A stretch of DNA of 64,000 nt from Gemmatimonas sp. (GCF_021298855.1 NZ_JAJTHI010000034.1:1-64000), one strand, 5' to 3'; shown: positions 26,461-36,851, counted from the first letter of the stretch. Program-made: numbers and translations. Notes: generated from the letters alone by a model not told the origin.

Positions 26461-27651
26461 TCATCCCACAGCGCTCACCACCGCCGCGGCGGACCGACGG
26501 GCCTGGCGCATGAGCACGGCCGCGCCAAGGATGCCGGTCAGCAGGGAGCCGCTCAGCACGCCGATCTTGGCGGCATCGAGCTGGGGACTCTCGCCGAACG
26601 CAAGACCGGCGATGAACAGGGCCATGGTGAAGCCGATGCCGCCGAGTATGGCGACGCCGAAGAGGCCGCCCCAGGTGCAATCGGCCGGCAGGTCGGCCCA
26701 GCGCGCCTTCACGGCAATCCACGCCGCGCCGAAGATGCCCAGGGGCTTGCCGATGAGCAGGCCGAGCATGGTGGCCGTGACCGCAGGCTGGGTGGCGAAC
26801 GCGGCAACGTCCGAGGGGAGGGTGACGCCGGCGTTGGCCAGCGCGAAGATGGGCACGATGCCGAAGTTGACCGGGCGTGCGAGCACCTGTTCGATGCGGT
26901 GCTGCACGCTGTGCTCGCCGCGCGACGGAATGGTGAAGGCCAGCAGGACCCCGGCGATACTGGCGTGCACCCCGGATTTGTACACGGCGATCCAGAGCAG
27001 CAGCCCGCCCAGCAGGTACGGCCACACGGCGTGGACCTGTCGCTTGTTGAGCCAGAAGAGCACCAGCATGATGATCACGATGGCGGCCAGGGCGAGGGTG
27101 GCCACGCTGGGCGTGTAGAACACGGCGATCACGAGGACGGCGCCGATGTCGTCGGCAATGGCGAGCGCCGCCAGGAAGATGCGGAGGGCGGCGGGGACGC
27201 GATTGCCGAGCAGGGCGACGATGCCGAGGGCGAAGGCAATGTCGGTGGCCATGGGAATGCCCCAGCCGCGAGCGGCCGGGGTGCCCATGGCCACGAGCGC
27301 GTAGATGGCGGCGGGGAGGAGCATGCCGCCGGCGGCGCCAACCACCGGCAGCGCCGCCTTGCGCACGGAGGAGAGCGCCCCGTCCTGCAGCTCGTGCTTG
27401 ATTTCGAGGCCGACGAGCAGAAAGAAGACGGCCATGAGGCCGTCATTGATGAAGTGCAGCGCCGACCACCCGGCCACCTCGGCATGGAGGAGCCCGTGAT
27501 AGCTGGCTTGCGCCGACGAGTTGGCCCAGACGAGGGCCACCGCCGCGCACAGCAGCAGCAGCAGCCCGCTCAGCGCCTGACTTGGCGGCGGCGCCTTTTC
27601 GGAAACGTAGCCTTCCTCGATCACGTCTTCGGCAGCATCATGCATCATCAC
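26461..27651 (-). CDS. nhaA: Na+/H+ antiporter NhaA
   Basis: 396 residues with the usual 12 membrane segments. Hallmarks are the N-terminal ALVWANS helix, FFLLVGLEIKHEL, ATDIAFALGIVALLG, and LAALAIADDIGAVLVIAVFYT, in which the paired aspartates match E. coli Asp163/Asp164 of the transport site. It exchanges sodium for protons across the inner membrane for pH and salt control. Length agrees with the family. It stands alone, divergent from the S41 protease gene with about 137 nt between starts. Confidence 0.95.
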   Translation of the reverse strand: MMMHDAAEDVIEEGYVSEKAPPPSQALSGLLLLLCAAVALVWANSSAQASYHGLLHAEVAGWSALHFINDGLMAVFFLLVGLEIKHELQDGALSSVRKAALPVVGAAGGMLLPAAIYALVAMGTPAARGWGIPMATDIAFALGIVALLGNRVPAALRIFLAALAIADDIGAVLVIAVFYTPSVATLALAAIVIIMLVLFWLNKRQVHAVWPYLLGGLLLWIAVYKSGVHASIAGVLLAFTIPSRGEHSVQHRIEQVLARPVNFGIVPIFALANAGVTLPSDVAAFATQPAVTATMLGLLIGKPLGIFGAAWIAVKARWADLPADCTWGGLFGVAILGGIGFTMALFIAGLAFGESPQLDAAKIGVLSGSLLTGILGAAVLMRQARRSAAAVVSAVG

Positions 27652-27788
27652 AACCTATCCTTGCACGCGGCCGCCGCCCATGGCGCGGTTGACGGATCTC
27701 CGCGTCGTGCGTTTGGTATGTACAGGTTCCCGCGCGGAATCAATGAGCGATTTCCGCCCTCCGGTTCCGTGTCACGAGTGCTCCCGCG

Positions 27789-29309
27789 ATGTCGCTGCGC
27801 CGCCTCACCCACCCGCTGGTTCGTGTTCCGCTCGCCGTCGTGGCGATCGGCGGTGCGTTCGCGGGCGGTATCCGGTATGAGCGCGAGGCCACCCGGTCGC
27901 GTGACGAATGGGCAGACGCCCGCCTGCTGTCCACGGCCATCGATTCCGTGCGCGCCAACGCGCTCGATTCCCTCCCCAGCGACGAGCTGATCCGCCGCGC
28001 CGTCTCGGGGATGTTGCGGGAGTTGCAGGATCCCTATGCGGCCCTGCTGAGGCCCGACGGTTATGCCCGCTACCAGGGAACGCTGCAGGGCACGGGGCAG
28101 GGCATGGGACTGGTCATGCACCGTGACGGGGGCAGCTATCGGGTGACCCGCGTCGCACCGGGATCGCCGGCGTTGGCGGCCGGCGTGCGCGCGGGTGATC
28201 GCGTTCTGGCGGCCGACGGAGTCCCGGTCTCGGCGGCGCGTGACAGCAATGGCCGGGTGGGCGACAGTACGCGCCTGTCCGCGCAGCGGGTGCGGCTCAC
28301 CCTCTGGCGCGCGCCGCACGGCGACACCGTGGACGTCATCGTGCAGCGCGGCGCGTGGCATGTGCCGGCCGTGAGTGAGCAGGGCATGCTGGCCGACTCG
28401 GTGGGGTACGTGCGGCTCGCAACCATCACCGCCGGGGCGGCCGACGAACTCGAGCAGGTGGTGGATGGGCTGCGCCACCGCGGCGCGCAGGCACTGGTGC
28501 TCGATCTGCGTGGCAACACGGGCGGACTTTTCGAGGACGGGGTGCGCGCCGCCGGCCTGTTTCTGCCGCGCGGCGCACTCGTGTCCTCGCTGATCGGACG
28601 CGGCGGTGCCGACGCGCAGCCATACCGGGTGCGGCATTCGCGCTGGAGTGAGCTCCCGCTCACCGTCCTGGTCGATGGCCGCACGGCAAGCGCGGCGGAG
28701 GTCATTGCGGCGGCGCTGCAGGATCACGGGCGCGCCCTGCTCGTGGGCGCCCCGACGTACGGCAAGGGACTCGTGCAGCGTGTGGTCCGGTTGTCGCCGG
28801 AACTGGCGCTGCGTCTGACCACCGCGCGGTGGCTCACGCCACGCGGGGTGGCGCTCGAGCGGCGCACGGGCAAGGGCGCAGCGGCCCGCGGCGGTCTCGC
28901 GCCCGATGTGCTGCTGGATGATGCGTCGCGGGTCGATCCGGCCGGGATGCCGGTCGGGTGGAGCGCATCGGCCTCGCGCCGGGCCCAGATGGTGGCTGAT
29001 ACGCTCGCCATGCGCGCCCTGCGACACGGGTGGGCCACTCGTCCGGCGCCGCTGCTGGAAGCGCACCTGCGTGATTCCATCATGACCATGGCACCGGCTC
29101 CCCGGCCTCTGCGCGCGGGCCGACAGGCCACGGCGCGTGCCGCCGCCTACGCGGAGTGGCTGGGCGTGACCACGCGGATGGCGATGGTGCGGGTGCTCGA
29201 AGTGCAGCGCGAGAGCGAAGCGCTGCTGCGGTATGCCGTGCGCGAGGATGCGGCGCTGCGCGCGGGGCTGGACGTGGTGGCGCCCGGCCTTACCCTGTCG
29301 CGACGATGA
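27789..29309 (+). CDS. S41-family C-terminal processing peptidase (CtpA-like)
   Basis: 506 residues. An N-terminal membrane anchor (about 12-30) is followed by a PDZ domain with MGLVMHRDGGSYRVTRVAPG and GDRVLAADG. The S41 core has catalytic Ser301 (GRTASAAEV) and general-base Lys326 (TYGKGLVQ), 25 residues apart as in CtpA. It should cleave C-termini of exported proteins in the periplasm. A C-terminal extension of about 130 residues has no recognised domain. First gene of a plus-strand run in which neighbours overlap by a few bases, leading into an outer-membrane barrel gene. Confidence 0.92.
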   Translation: MSLRRLTHPLVRVPLAVVAIGGAFAGGIRYEREATRSRDEWADARLLSTAIDSVRANALDSLPSDELIRRAVSGMLRELQDPYAALLRPDGYARYQGTLQGTGQGMGLVMHRDGGSYRVTRVAPGSPALAAGVRAGDRVLAADGVPVSAARDSNGRVGDSTRLSAQRVRLTLWRAPHGDTVDVIVQRGAWHVPAVSEQGMLADSVGYVRLATITAGAADELEQVVDGLRHRGAQALVLDLRGNTGGLFEDGVRAAGLFLPRGALVSSLIGRGGADAQPYRVRHSRWSELPLTVLVDGRTASAAEVIAAALQDHGRALLVGAPTYGKGLVQRVVRLSPELALRLTTARWLTPRGVALERRTGKGAAARGGLAPDVLLDDASRVDPAGMPVGWSASASRRAQMVADTLAMRALRHGWATRPAPLLEAHLRDSIMTMAPAPRPLRAGRQATARAAAYAEWLGVTTRMAMVRVLEVQRESEALLRYAVREDAALRAGLDVVAPGLTLSRR

Positions 29310-29818
29310 TCCGACGCCGGCTCTCCGGGGCGCTCCTCTGGGGTAGCCTGATATTGCCGGCTGCGGGGCCCGCACACGGGGGGAGTGACCGTCTCGATGC
29401 GTGGATCGTGACCCGCTATCGCGGGGCGCAGCTGTTCCCCGATGCGGAGTTCACGGCCACGTCGCTGGCCACCAGCGGCCCACGGCCGCGCGTCGAAAGC
29501 GTGATGGCTGGTGGTCGTACGGACACCCTGCTGGCGGTGCATTTCAGCGCCATGTGGGCGGCACCCGCGCTGGGCAAGGCGGTGCGGGTCCAGCTGGCCG
29601 GCCCGTCGGGCATGCTCACTCCGGTCACCGCCCGCATCGTGGGACGGCGCGCCTTCCGGGCACCGCGAACCCCCGGCCCCTCCACCCTGCGCCCGGACTC
29701 CAACTGGCGCTATGGCTGGGCCTATCTTGCGATCATGCCGCACGACCCGACTCGCCCCGTTGCCCGACTGCGCGGCTGGCTGCTGCTCGAGCCTTCCTCT
29801 TCCGCGTCGACTCCCTGA
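29306..29818 (+). CDS. Secreted protein of unknown function
   Basis: 170 residues, starting at ATG 29306, which overlaps the protease stop by 4 nt. A likely signal peptide (MIRRRLSGALLWGSLILPAA) precedes a small beta-rich domain with no recognised family. The tight overlap with the protease and the zero-gap junction with the next gene suggest that it works with the outer-membrane barrel or is processed by the protease, but this is context only. Confidence 0.75.
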   Translation: MIRRRLSGALLWGSLILPAAGPAHGGSDRLDAWIVTRYRGAQLFPDAEFTATSLATSGPRPRVESVMAGGRTDTLLAVHFSAMWAAPALGKAVRVQLAGPSGMLTPVTARIVGRRAFRAPRTPGPSTLRPDSNWRYGWAYLAIMPHDPTRPVARLRGWLLLEPSSSASTP

Positions 29819-32074
29819 ATGTGTGACCCGAAGCTTCCCGCGCGCCGGGTCTCGCTCTCCGGAAGGCGAGTACGCGGGGTGCGACAGGCGCTGCTGGCCT
29901 GTGTCCTCTCGGTCGTCGTCGCGCCCGAGGCCGCCGCACAGGAGGCGGGCGCGGCGCCGTCGTCGCGCGTCGCCGGCGGCGTCTGGCGTGACCCGGCCGC
30001 CGATTCGCTGGTGGCGCGCGCCATCGCGCGGCGCGGACGACAACTCGCCGACAGCACCCTGCTCAGCTACCAGGCGGACGCCCGCGGCTTTCTCGCGTTT
30101 CTGGCGCAGCTTGGGGAGGGCGTGGTGATTCCGCCGCGCGTGGTCCAGAGCGAGCAGCTCGCCCTGAAAATCTCGTGGTGGCAGCCGGGACGCAGTGCGC
30201 AGCGACTGGTGGGACGCCGAGATACCACGCTGCTTCCCGCCGATGTGGGCTACTACCGCGATCGCTACGGGGTGGTGCTCGACAACCTGCCCGATCGCAT
30301 TCGTCTGGGTGACGGACAGGATGTGCGCGATGTGGCGCATCCGCTGGGAGCCACGGCGCCGCAGCAGTACGAGTACACCATGGGCAGCGCGGTGCGCATC
30401 GGCTTGCAGGGGCGCGACATTCTGGTGGACGAGGTCAAGTTCCGGCCGCGCGACGGCACGTTGCCCGGCGCGATCGGTTCGGTGTACCTCGATCGCGAAA
30501 CGGCGGCGGTGGTTCGCCTGTCCATGACGTTCACGCGCGCGGCCATTCTCGACAAACGGATCGAGACCCTGGTGGTGACGCTCGAGAACGGTCTCGTGCG
30601 CGAGCGGTACTGGCTGCCGCGCCGTCAGGAAGTGGAAGTGTCACGCGGCAGCACCTGGTTCGACATTCCGGCGCGCGGCATCGTGCGCGGCCGGTGGGAG
30701 ATTGCCAACTACGACGTGAACGAGCGCATCCCACCCGAAACCATGCTGCTGCCACGCTGGAGTTCGGTGCCGCGGGATTCGCTGCGGGCGCACCCGTTCG
30801 AAGGGCGGGTCGTGGACGCGTTGCCTCCCGAGATCCAGATGGCCAGCAGCGAGGAGGTGGTGCGCGCGCGTGTGGAGGCGGAACACGCCGTGCGCGCCGC
30901 CATGCTGGTGCGTCCCGCCACGGCATCGGTGACCGGGCGCGGTATCAGCGACTTCGCGCGCTACTCCCGCGCCGAAGGACTTGCCCTCGGCGTGGGCGGC
31001 GCGCACACAACCCGCTCGGGGCTGCTGCTTCAGGCGCGTGTCCGCGTGGGGTTCAGCGACGAGCAGCTCAAGGGGCAGCTCAGTCTGGCGCGCGTGCCTA
31101 CGTTCGGGCGCGTTCCCCCGTGGCAGCTGTTCGTGGAGCGCGAGTATCGGGATCTCGCCTTCGCCGAGCGCTCGGGGGTGGCGAACTCTCTGGCGGCAGG
31201 GCTCTTCGGCAGCGACTTCACCAACCAGGTGGATACGTGGGCCGCCGGTGTGCAATGGCGCACGCATCCCGCCAGCCGGTTCACGTGGCGCGTAGCGGCC
31301 GAGCGAGATCGCGCCACCGATGTCTGGTCATCGGGCCCGCTCCGCGGACGCTTTGAACCGACGCTCAAGGCCTGGCCGCTCACGGGTGCTCGCGCCGAAG
31401 TGCGTGGAAGTGGGGGATGGGTGGCGGCCGAGCCCATGGGGTGGCGCGGTACCTGGCAGCTCCTGGCAAGTGCCGGCGCGTATCGCGGGCGCTTCACCAC
31501 CATGCGCTCCACGGTGCTCGAGGCGCAGACGCGCACCGTGGAGCCGGTGGTGGGCCGGGTGCAGGGGCTGCTGCAGCTGACCCGGCCGCTTCCCCACGAT
31601 CAGGCGCTCTTCTTCCAGAGCTTCGCCGGCCTCGGGGGTGGTCAGGTCGTGCCGCCGCAGTGGCGGCTGTTTGCCGGCGGCCCATGGTCGGCGCCAGGAT
31701 ACGAGTACCTGTCGTTCTCGTCGGGGGCCATGGCGTCGCAGCGCGTGGAGTGGCGTCTGCCGGTGTGGGGGCCGTCGATTCCGCTGGGGCGATTCGGCAA
31801 GAGCCCGCCTCGCGTGGTGCTGGCGCCCTACGCGCAACTGCTCGTCACCGCGCGCACGCGCGTCTTCGATGCCGGTGACCCGTCGTTCCTCGTCACGCCG
31901 CAGAGCGGCGGGCCGGCGCTGCGTACGCCGCGCCCTGCCGGTGGGTACGGGTCTGTGGGACTCGGCGCGCTCTTCTTCTACGACCTCGTGCGCGTGGATG
32001 TCGCGCGCGGACTTCGCGGCGGGACATGGCGCTTCAACGTCGATATCGATCGCAGCTTCTGGGGCATGCTGTGA
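29819..32074 (+). CDS. Outer-membrane beta-barrel protein
   Basis: 751 residues. The signal sequence ends APEAAAQ. A periplasmic domain of about 330 residues has strands resembling outer-membrane lipoprotein-sorting or DUF5686-type folds (VYLDRETAAVVRLSMTFTRA). The C-terminal half has the alternating pattern of a large barrel, ending GTWRFNVDIDRSFWGML. The ending and the late FAGGPWSAPGYEYLSFSSG segment resemble BamA/TamA-like surface-antigen barrels, but no POTRA repeats were recognised. The start is ATG 29819 immediately after the preceding stop; GTG 29879 would also keep a signal peptide. Confidence 0.75.
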   Translation: MCDPKLPARRVSLSGRRVRGVRQALLACVLSVVVAPEAAAQEAGAAPSSRVAGGVWRDPAADSLVARAIARRGRQLADSTLLSYQADARGFLAFLAQLGEGVVIPPRVVQSEQLALKISWWQPGRSAQRLVGRRDTTLLPADVGYYRDRYGVVLDNLPDRIRLGDGQDVRDVAHPLGATAPQQYEYTMGSAVRIGLQGRDILVDEVKFRPRDGTLPGAIGSVYLDRETAAVVRLSMTFTRAAILDKRIETLVVTLENGLVRERYWLPRRQEVEVSRGSTWFDIPARGIVRGRWEIANYDVNERIPPETMLLPRWSSVPRDSLRAHPFEGRVVDALPPEIQMASSEEVVRARVEAEHAVRAAMLVRPATASVTGRGISDFARYSRAEGLALGVGGAHTTRSGLLLQARVRVGFSDEQLKGQLSLARVPTFGRVPPWQLFVEREYRDLAFAERSGVANSLAAGLFGSDFTNQVDTWAAGVQWRTHPASRFTWRVAAERDRATDVWSSGPLRGRFEPTLKAWPLTGARAEVRGSGGWVAAEPMGWRGTWQLLASAGAYRGRFTTMRSTVLEAQTRTVEPVVGRVQGLLQLTRPLPHDQALFFQSFAGLGGGQVVPPQWRLFAGGPWSAPGYEYLSFSSGAMASQRVEWRLPVWGPSIPLGRFGKSPPRVVLAPYAQLLVTARTRVFDAGDPSFLVTPQSGGPALRTPRPAGGYGSVGLGALFFYDLVRVDVARGLRGGTWRFNVDIDRSFWGML

Positions 32075-32694
32075 GCACGACCGGCGCAACCAAGGCGTAC
32101 GACCAGGCCTACTTCGACAAGTGGTATCGCCATCCGCGGCACCGGGTGAAGTCGGCAGCGGAGCTGGCGCGTCAGGCCGCCTTCGTGCTGCGCACGGCGG
32201 AGTTCGTGCTGGGGCGCCCCGTGCGCACTGTGCTCGACGTGGGCTGTGGCGAAGGGCAATGGCGCGCGGCGCTGCGCCGGCATCGTCCATCGGTGCACTA
32301 CGATGGGGTGGATCCCAGTGCGTATGCGGTGGCACGCTACGGCGCGCGTCGCCGCCTGCAGCTGGGGGGGATCGAGTCGCTCGACACGTTGGCGCTGCGA
32401 AACGAATACGACCTGGTGATCTGCTGCGGCATGCTCAACTACCTCGACGCCGCCGCGCTCACTCGCGGGGTGGCGCAGGTGGCGCGCCGCACCGGTGGGG
32501 TGGCCTACCTGGAGCTGTTCGCCCGCGAGGATGCATTCGAGGGGGATACCGACTGGCCGGCGCCGAAGCCGGCGCAGTGGTACCGCGACCTCATGCACGA
32601 GGCGGGGCTGCTGGCCATCGGTATGCAATGCTACGTGACCCAGGCGGCACGCGACCGGGTGTCGGCGCTGGAACACCTCGAGACGTCGGCGTGA
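32071..32694 (+). CDS. Class I SAM-dependent methyltransferase
   Basis: 207 residues. The SAM-binding motif I is VLDVGCGEGQW (about residues 52-62), followed by DGVDPSAYAV and the motif IV-like segment YDLVICCGMLNYL. GTG 32071 overlaps the barrel stop as GTGA, so translation is probably coupled. The target is unknown. Its position between an outer-membrane protein and cysteine biosynthesis genes does not identify one. Confidence 0.87.
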   Translation: MSTTGATKAYDQAYFDKWYRHPRHRVKSAAELARQAAFVLRTAEFVLGRPVRTVLDVGCGEGQWRAALRRHRPSVHYDGVDPSAYAVARYGARRRLQLGGIESLDTLALRNEYDLVICCGMLNYLDAAALTRGVAQVARRTGGVAYLELFAREDAFEGDTDWPAPKPAQWYRDLMHEAGLLAIGMQCYVTQAARDRVSALEHLETSA

Positions 32695-32696
32695 CC

Positions 32697-33530
32697 ATGC
32701 AGCACGATGCACCGTCGTGGCGCGATTTCCTGGCGGCGCGCAAGGCCGAGCGTCAGGCCTGCGACGCGCCGCGTCCGTTGCGGGCGCTGGCCGAGGAGTT
32801 CGCCTTTCGCACGCTCGCGCTCCTGTTCCCGCAGTTCGCGCATCCGTCGCGGCTGGGCGCCCACGGCGTGGATGACGAGGCCGCGCATCTGGAAGCGCTG
32901 CTGCGGGCCGCCATCACGCCGCTGGTGCCCCACGCCGAAGGCGTGGTGGACACCGTGCTGTCGCGGCTGCCCGCGGTGCACGCCGCGCTGGTGCTGGATG
33001 CCGAGGCCATCCTGCGCGGCGACCCGGCGGCAGAGAGCCTCGAGGAGGTCATCGTGGCGTATCCGGGCTTCCTGGCCACGGCGGTCCACCGGGTGGCGCA
33101 CGAGCTGTACCGGCTCGACGTGCCGTTGTTTCCGCGTGTGCTGTCGGAGTGGGCCCACCGGGAAACCGGCATCGACATTCACCCCGGGGCGCGTATCGGC
33201 ACCGGGTTTGCCATCGACCATGGCACCGGCGTGGTGATCGGTGAAACGAGCGAGATCGGTGATCGGGTGCGCCTGTATCAGGGCGTCACGCTGGGGGCGC
33301 TGGCCGTGAGCAAGAAGCTGGCGAACCGCAAGCGGCATCCGACGATCGGTCACGACGTGGTGATCTACGCCAACGCCACGATCCTGGGGGGCGACACGGT
33401 GGTCGGCGAAGGGTCGGTGATCGGCGGCAACGTGTGGCTCACCACCTCGGTGCCGCCGCGCAGTGTGGTGCAGTTCAGCAGCCGCGTCGAGCAGCGCGGC
33501 GGTGATGATGGATTGGAGTTCCACATCTGA
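32697..33530 (+). CDS. cysE: Serine O-acetyltransferase
   Basis: 277 residues. The N-terminal helical domain is followed by a left-handed beta-helix of hexapeptide repeats ([20 protein letters not shown], then [20 protein letters not shown], in sequence), with the catalytic Asp-His pair in IDHGTG. It acetylates serine for cysteine synthesis and is followed at 28 nt by cysteine synthase, its pathway partner. The C-terminus ends EFHI; an isoleucine at this end is typical of transferases that dock in the active site of cysteine synthase. ATG 32697 is chosen; GTG 32691 would overlap the methyltransferase stop. Confidence 0.94.
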   Translation: MQHDAPSWRDFLAARKAERQACDAPRPLRALAEEFAFRTLALLFPQFAHPSRLGAHGVDDEAAHLEALLRAAITPLVPHAEGVVDTVLSRLPAVHAALVLDAEAILRGDPAAESLEEVIVAYPGFLATAVHRVAHELYRLDVPLFPRVLSEWAHRETGIDIHPGARIGTGFAIDHGTGVVIGETSEIGDRVRLYQGVTLGALAVSKKLANRKRHPTIGHDVVIYANATILGGDTVVGEGSVIGGNVWLTTSVPPRSVVQFSSRVEQRGGDDGLEFHI

Positions 33531-33558
33531 CGGACCACCTGCGACGCGGGGCCACGTG

Positions 33559-34476
33559 ATGAAGGCACACACCATTCTGGAGACGATCGGCCAGACGCCG
33601 CATGTGCGGTTGCAGCGCCTGTTCGATGCACGCCTCGAGGTGTGGATGAAGCTGGAGCGCGCCAATCCCGGCGGCAGCATCAAGGATCGCATTGCCCTGG
33701 CGATGATTGAGGATGCCGAACGCCGGGGCGTGCTCACGCGGGAGAGCGTGATCATCGAACCCACGTCGGGGAACACGGGGATCGGTCTGGCCATGGTGGC
33801 GGCGGTGAAGGGGTACCGGCTCGTGCTCGTGATGCCGGACAGCATGAGCATCGAGCGTCGGCGCATCATGGCGGCGTACGGCGCCACGTTCGACCTCACG
33901 CCGCGCGCGAACGGCATGAAGGGGGCCATTGCGCGCGCGCACGAGTTGGTGGCGCAGACGCCGGGGGCGTGGATGCCGTCGCAGTTCGACAATCCGGCCG
34001 CCGTGCGGGTGCATGCCGACACCACCGCCCGGGAGATCGTGGCCGACTTTCCGGAGGGCTTCGACTACCTCATCACGGGGGTCGGGACCGGCGCACACAT
34101 CACGGCTGTCAGCGAGGTGCTGAAGGCGCAGTGGCCCTCGCTGCAGACCCTGGCCGTGGAGCCTGCGAAAAGCGCGGTCATCAGCGGGGGCGCGCCCAGC
34201 CCGCACCGCATTCAGGGCGTGGGAGCGGGATTCATTCCGGGCAATCTGCGTCTGGACACATTGAATGGCACCGTGCCGGTGAGTGAGGAAGACGCGTTCA
34301 CGTACGCCCAGCGGGCCGCGCGGGAAGAGGGGCTGTTCATCGGCATTTCGAGCGGCGCCTCGCTGGCCGCCGTGGCGCAGAAGGCGCCAGAGATGCCGGA
34401 TGGTGCGCGCGTGCTTACGTTCTGCTACGACACCGGGGAGCGGTATCTGTCCATCGAGGGCCTCTTCCCGGCGTGA
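33559..34476 (+). CDS. cysK: Cysteine synthase (O-acetylserine sulfhydrylase)
   Basis: 305 residues of fold-type II PLP enzyme. PLP-binding Lys42 is in GGSIKDRIA, the substrate loop is PTSGNTGIG, and the phosphate-binding loop is GVGTGAHIT. The late GISSGAS segment matches CysK. It converts O-acetylserine and sulfide to cysteine. Pairing with cysE immediately upstream supports a complete two-step pathway and probably a complex between the two proteins. GTG 33556 just before the ATG is an alternative start. Confidence 0.95.
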   Translation: MKAHTILETIGQTPHVRLQRLFDARLEVWMKLERANPGGSIKDRIALAMIEDAERRGVLTRESVIIEPTSGNTGIGLAMVAAVKGYRLVLVMPDSMSIERRRIMAAYGATFDLTPRANGMKGAIARAHELVAQTPGAWMPSQFDNPAAVRVHADTTAREIVADFPEGFDYLITGVGTGAHITAVSEVLKAQWPSLQTLAVEPAKSAVISGGAPSPHRIQGVGAGFIPGNLRLDTLNGTVPVSEEDAFTYAQRAAREEGLFIGISSGASLAAVAQKAPEMPDGARVLTFCYDTGERYLSIEGLFPA

Positions 34477-34952
34477 TCCCCACTCCGGTCGTCGATGCCG
34501 TCGTAATGCCCACTGCCCAGCACCAGCTCGATACGTTCCTCGACAAGTTCGCCCCGGAGATCGCCGCGCATGCGCGCGCGGTGCTCGACCGTGCCCGGTA
34601 CTTCGTCCCCGGCGCCATCGAGTTGATCTATGACAATTATCATGCGCTGGTGGTGAGTTTCGGGCCCACGACGCGCGCCGCCGACGCGGTGCTGTCGGTG
34701 GCCGTGTATCCGCGGTGGGTCACCCTGTTCCTCATGCATGGCGCGGCGGTGGACGATCCGTTTCGTCTGTTGCACGGGACGGGGAGCGCGGTGCGCGGGG
34801 TGCGCATCAAGTCGCTGGCGCAGTTCGACGACGAGCACTTGCAGATGCTCGTGGAAGCGGCGGTTGCCATGGCCCCCAAGCCCATCGACGAGACGCGGGA
34901 GCGCCTGCTGGTCATCAAGTCGGTGTCGGACAAGCAGCGGCCGCGTCGCTGA
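34473..34952 (+). CDS. DUF1801 (YdhG-like) domain protein
   Basis: 159 residues resembling the DUF1801 alpha/beta fold: [36 protein letters not shown] and a later [13 protein letters not shown] strand are the recognisable parts. GTG 34473 overlaps the cysK stop as GTGA; ATG 34506 is an alternative. Function is unknown. The coupling to cysK may only reflect gene crowding. Confidence 0.75.
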   Translation: MIPTPVVDAVVMPTAQHQLDTFLDKFAPEIAAHARAVLDRARYFVPGAIELIYDNYHALVVSFGPTTRAADAVLSVAVYPRWVTLFLMHGAAVDDPFRLLHGTGSAVRGVRIKSLAQFDDEHLQMLVEAAVAMAPKPIDETRERLLVIKSVSDKQRPRR

Positions 34953-35000
34953 GATCGCTGCCGCGCGGCGCGGCTTTTGTCCGTCCGGCGTGTAGACTGC

Positions 35001-36152
35001 ATGCCCATGGACACACTCTCTGCCCTGCTGTTGGTGGCCTCAGGCGCGCTGGCAGGCGCGCTCATCGCGTGGATCGTGACCCGGCGCATTGCCGGGGCTG
35101 AGCAGGCGCGCGCGCTGAGTGAGGCCGAGGCCAGGGCGCGGTCGGAGGAAACCGTGCTGCGAGAGCGGCTCGCCCGTCACGAAGCGGAAGCGGCGCTGAC
35201 GGCACGCCACGGCAATGTCGCGGAGCTCCTGGCGCCCATTCGTGACACGCTGATGCGCTACGACGAAGCCCTCGGGCAGCTGGGGCGTGCGCAGGCGCAG
35301 GTCGCCGGCCAGATCGGCGAGCGACTCGAATCGGTGGTGCTGTCGGGCGAGCAGCTGCGCCGCGAAACGCAGCAGCTGTCGCAGGCACTCCGTGCGCCAA
35401 CGGTACGTGGGCAGTGGGGGGAGTTGCAGCTCCGCCGGGTGTGCGAGCTGGCGGGCATGCTGGCGTATTGTGACTTCGAGCCGCAGGTCACCGTGCGGGG
35501 AGACGACGGCGCGCTGCGCCCCGACCTCATCGTGCGACTACCGGGAGCGCGCCGCCTGGTGGTGGACGCCAAGGCACCTCTCAGCGCGTATCTGGAAGCG
35601 TCGGCGGCGGCCGACGAGCGCACCCGGGCGGCGCGGTTGAGTGAGCATGCGGCGCACGTCAAGAGTCACGTGCAGAAACTCAGCGCGAAGCGGTATTGGG
35701 CGCAGTTCCCTGATGCGCCCGACTTCGTGGTGCTGTTTCTGCCGGGCGAGGCGTTCTTTGCGGCGGCACTCGATGCCGACCCCACGTTGCTGGAGAGCGC
35801 ACTGGGTGAGCGCGTGCTGCTGGCCACGCCAACCACCCTCATTGCCCTGCTCAAGGCGGCCGCCTACGGATGGCGTCAGGAGCGGATCGCCGAAGAAGCG
35901 GAGCAGGTGGCGCTGCTGGGGCGTGAGCTGCACGATCGCCTGGCCGTGTTTGACGACCAGTTGATGGAGCTCGGCAAGGGGCTGCAGCGCGCCGTGGCGA
36001 GCTACAACCGCGCCCTCGGCAGTCTCGAGACGCGGGTGTTGGTGACCGCGCGCAAGCTGGGAGAGCGCGCGGGGGTGGCGTCTGCGCTCGCGCCACTGGA
36101 GCCGCTCGATGTCGACGTGCGCCCCCTCGGGGAAGAGCGCCACACCCCCTGA
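35001..36152 (+). CDS. rmuC: RmuC-family DNA recombination protein
   Basis: 383 residues. One N-terminal membrane segment (about 5-25) is followed by a coiled coil (about 28-130) and the RmuC nuclease-like domain: [42 protein letters not shown] (PD-(D/E)xK-like core) and [13 protein letters not shown]. coli RmuC limits recombination at short inverted repeats; the exact biochemistry is not settled. ATG 35001 is preferred; ATG 35007 also fits. Length is somewhat below the 450-500 residues of many homologues. Confidence 0.92.
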   Translation: MPMDTLSALLLVASGALAGALIAWIVTRRIAGAEQARALSEAEARARSEETVLRERLARHEAEAALTARHGNVAELLAPIRDTLMRYDEALGQLGRAQAQVAGQIGERLESVVLSGEQLRRETQQLSQALRAPTVRGQWGELQLRRVCELAGMLAYCDFEPQVTVRGDDGALRPDLIVRLPGARRLVVDAKAPLSAYLEASAAADERTRAARLSEHAAHVKSHVQKLSAKRYWAQFPDAPDFVVLFLPGEAFFAAALDADPTLLESALGERVLLATPTTLIALLKAAAYGWRQERIAEEAEQVALLGRELHDRLAVFDDQLMELGKGLQRAVASYNRALGSLETRVLVTARKLGERAGVASALAPLEPLDVDVRPLGEERHTP

Positions 36153-36221
36153 ACACCGGGGCACTCGGCGAAGCCGATGCCGGTCTGCACGCTCGGCACG
36201 GCGTCGTTCCGAGGTGCGTGT

Positions 36222-36851
36222 TCAGAGCGAACCGAGCAGATCGTCGATGGCCTTGCGGTCGGCATCCTCCAGCGATTCGGCGCCGTGAATGATGCGCTGC
36301 AGGATGTCCACGGCTTCCGCGGCCAGATCATCCGGGTGACGGCGATCCTTGGCAAAGCGCACGATATGGCCGAGCAGGATCGTTTCGAAGGGCGTCTCCT
36401 CTCCCTCCTCGTCCTCGTCGTCCTCGTTCCCGTCGTCCTCGTCGTCGTCCTCGTCGCCGGCGCCCAGTGACGCCTCATAGCTGGGCACGCTTTCCTTCCA
36501 CGGCTCGGCGTTGTGCACGTCGGACTCGAGCAGTGAGCGCGGCACGAGAGCAAAGAGCCGGCACTGCAGCCCCGGGGCTTCTTCGTATGCGAAGAGGCCA
36601 AGCGGTACCGGCTCATCGAAGAGCCGCAGTTCCACGAGGCGGGCGATCGCCTCGGCCGGCATGGCGCTGCGCGCCACCATACGGCCATCGATGTACGCCG
36701 CGAGTGCAGACGACTCGGGCGCACGCGCATCGTCGAGCTGGGCGATGCTCACCGACACGGGTTCGCGCGTGGTCACGAAGACCGCGGGGCGGGCTTCACC
36801 TTCATCGGGCGCGGGGAGGTCGTCGGCGGGATCGAATTCGTCAGCGGACAT
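36222..36851 (-). CDS. Hypothetical acidic protein
   Basis: 209 residues with no recognised family. The N-terminal part is acidic. The middle (about 25-125) looks like a mixed alpha/beta domain (VSVSIAQLDDARAPESSALA). A run of Asp/Glu follows at about residues 133-152, and the C-terminus is helical (AVDILQRIIHGAESLEDADR). It is probably cytoplasmic. It stands between the convergent rmuC and the start of another minus-strand operon. Confidence 0.65.
   Translation of the reverse strand: MSADEFDPADDLPAPDEGEARPAVFVTTREPVSVSIAQLDDARAPESSALAAYIDGRMVARSAMPAEAIARLVELRLFDEPVPLGLFAYEEAPGLQCRLFALVPRSLLESDVHNAEPWKESVPSYEASLGAGDEDDDEDDGNEDDEDEEGEETPFETILLGHIVRFAKDRRHPDDLAAEAVDILQRIIHGAESLEDADRKAIDDLLGSL

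Noticed and set aside
19076-34476. SusCD genes as part of a polysaccharide-utilisation locus
   Set aside because: No glycoside hydrolase, sulfatase or hybrid regulator lies nearby; only an uptake pair plus a DUF4397 lipoprotein is supported.
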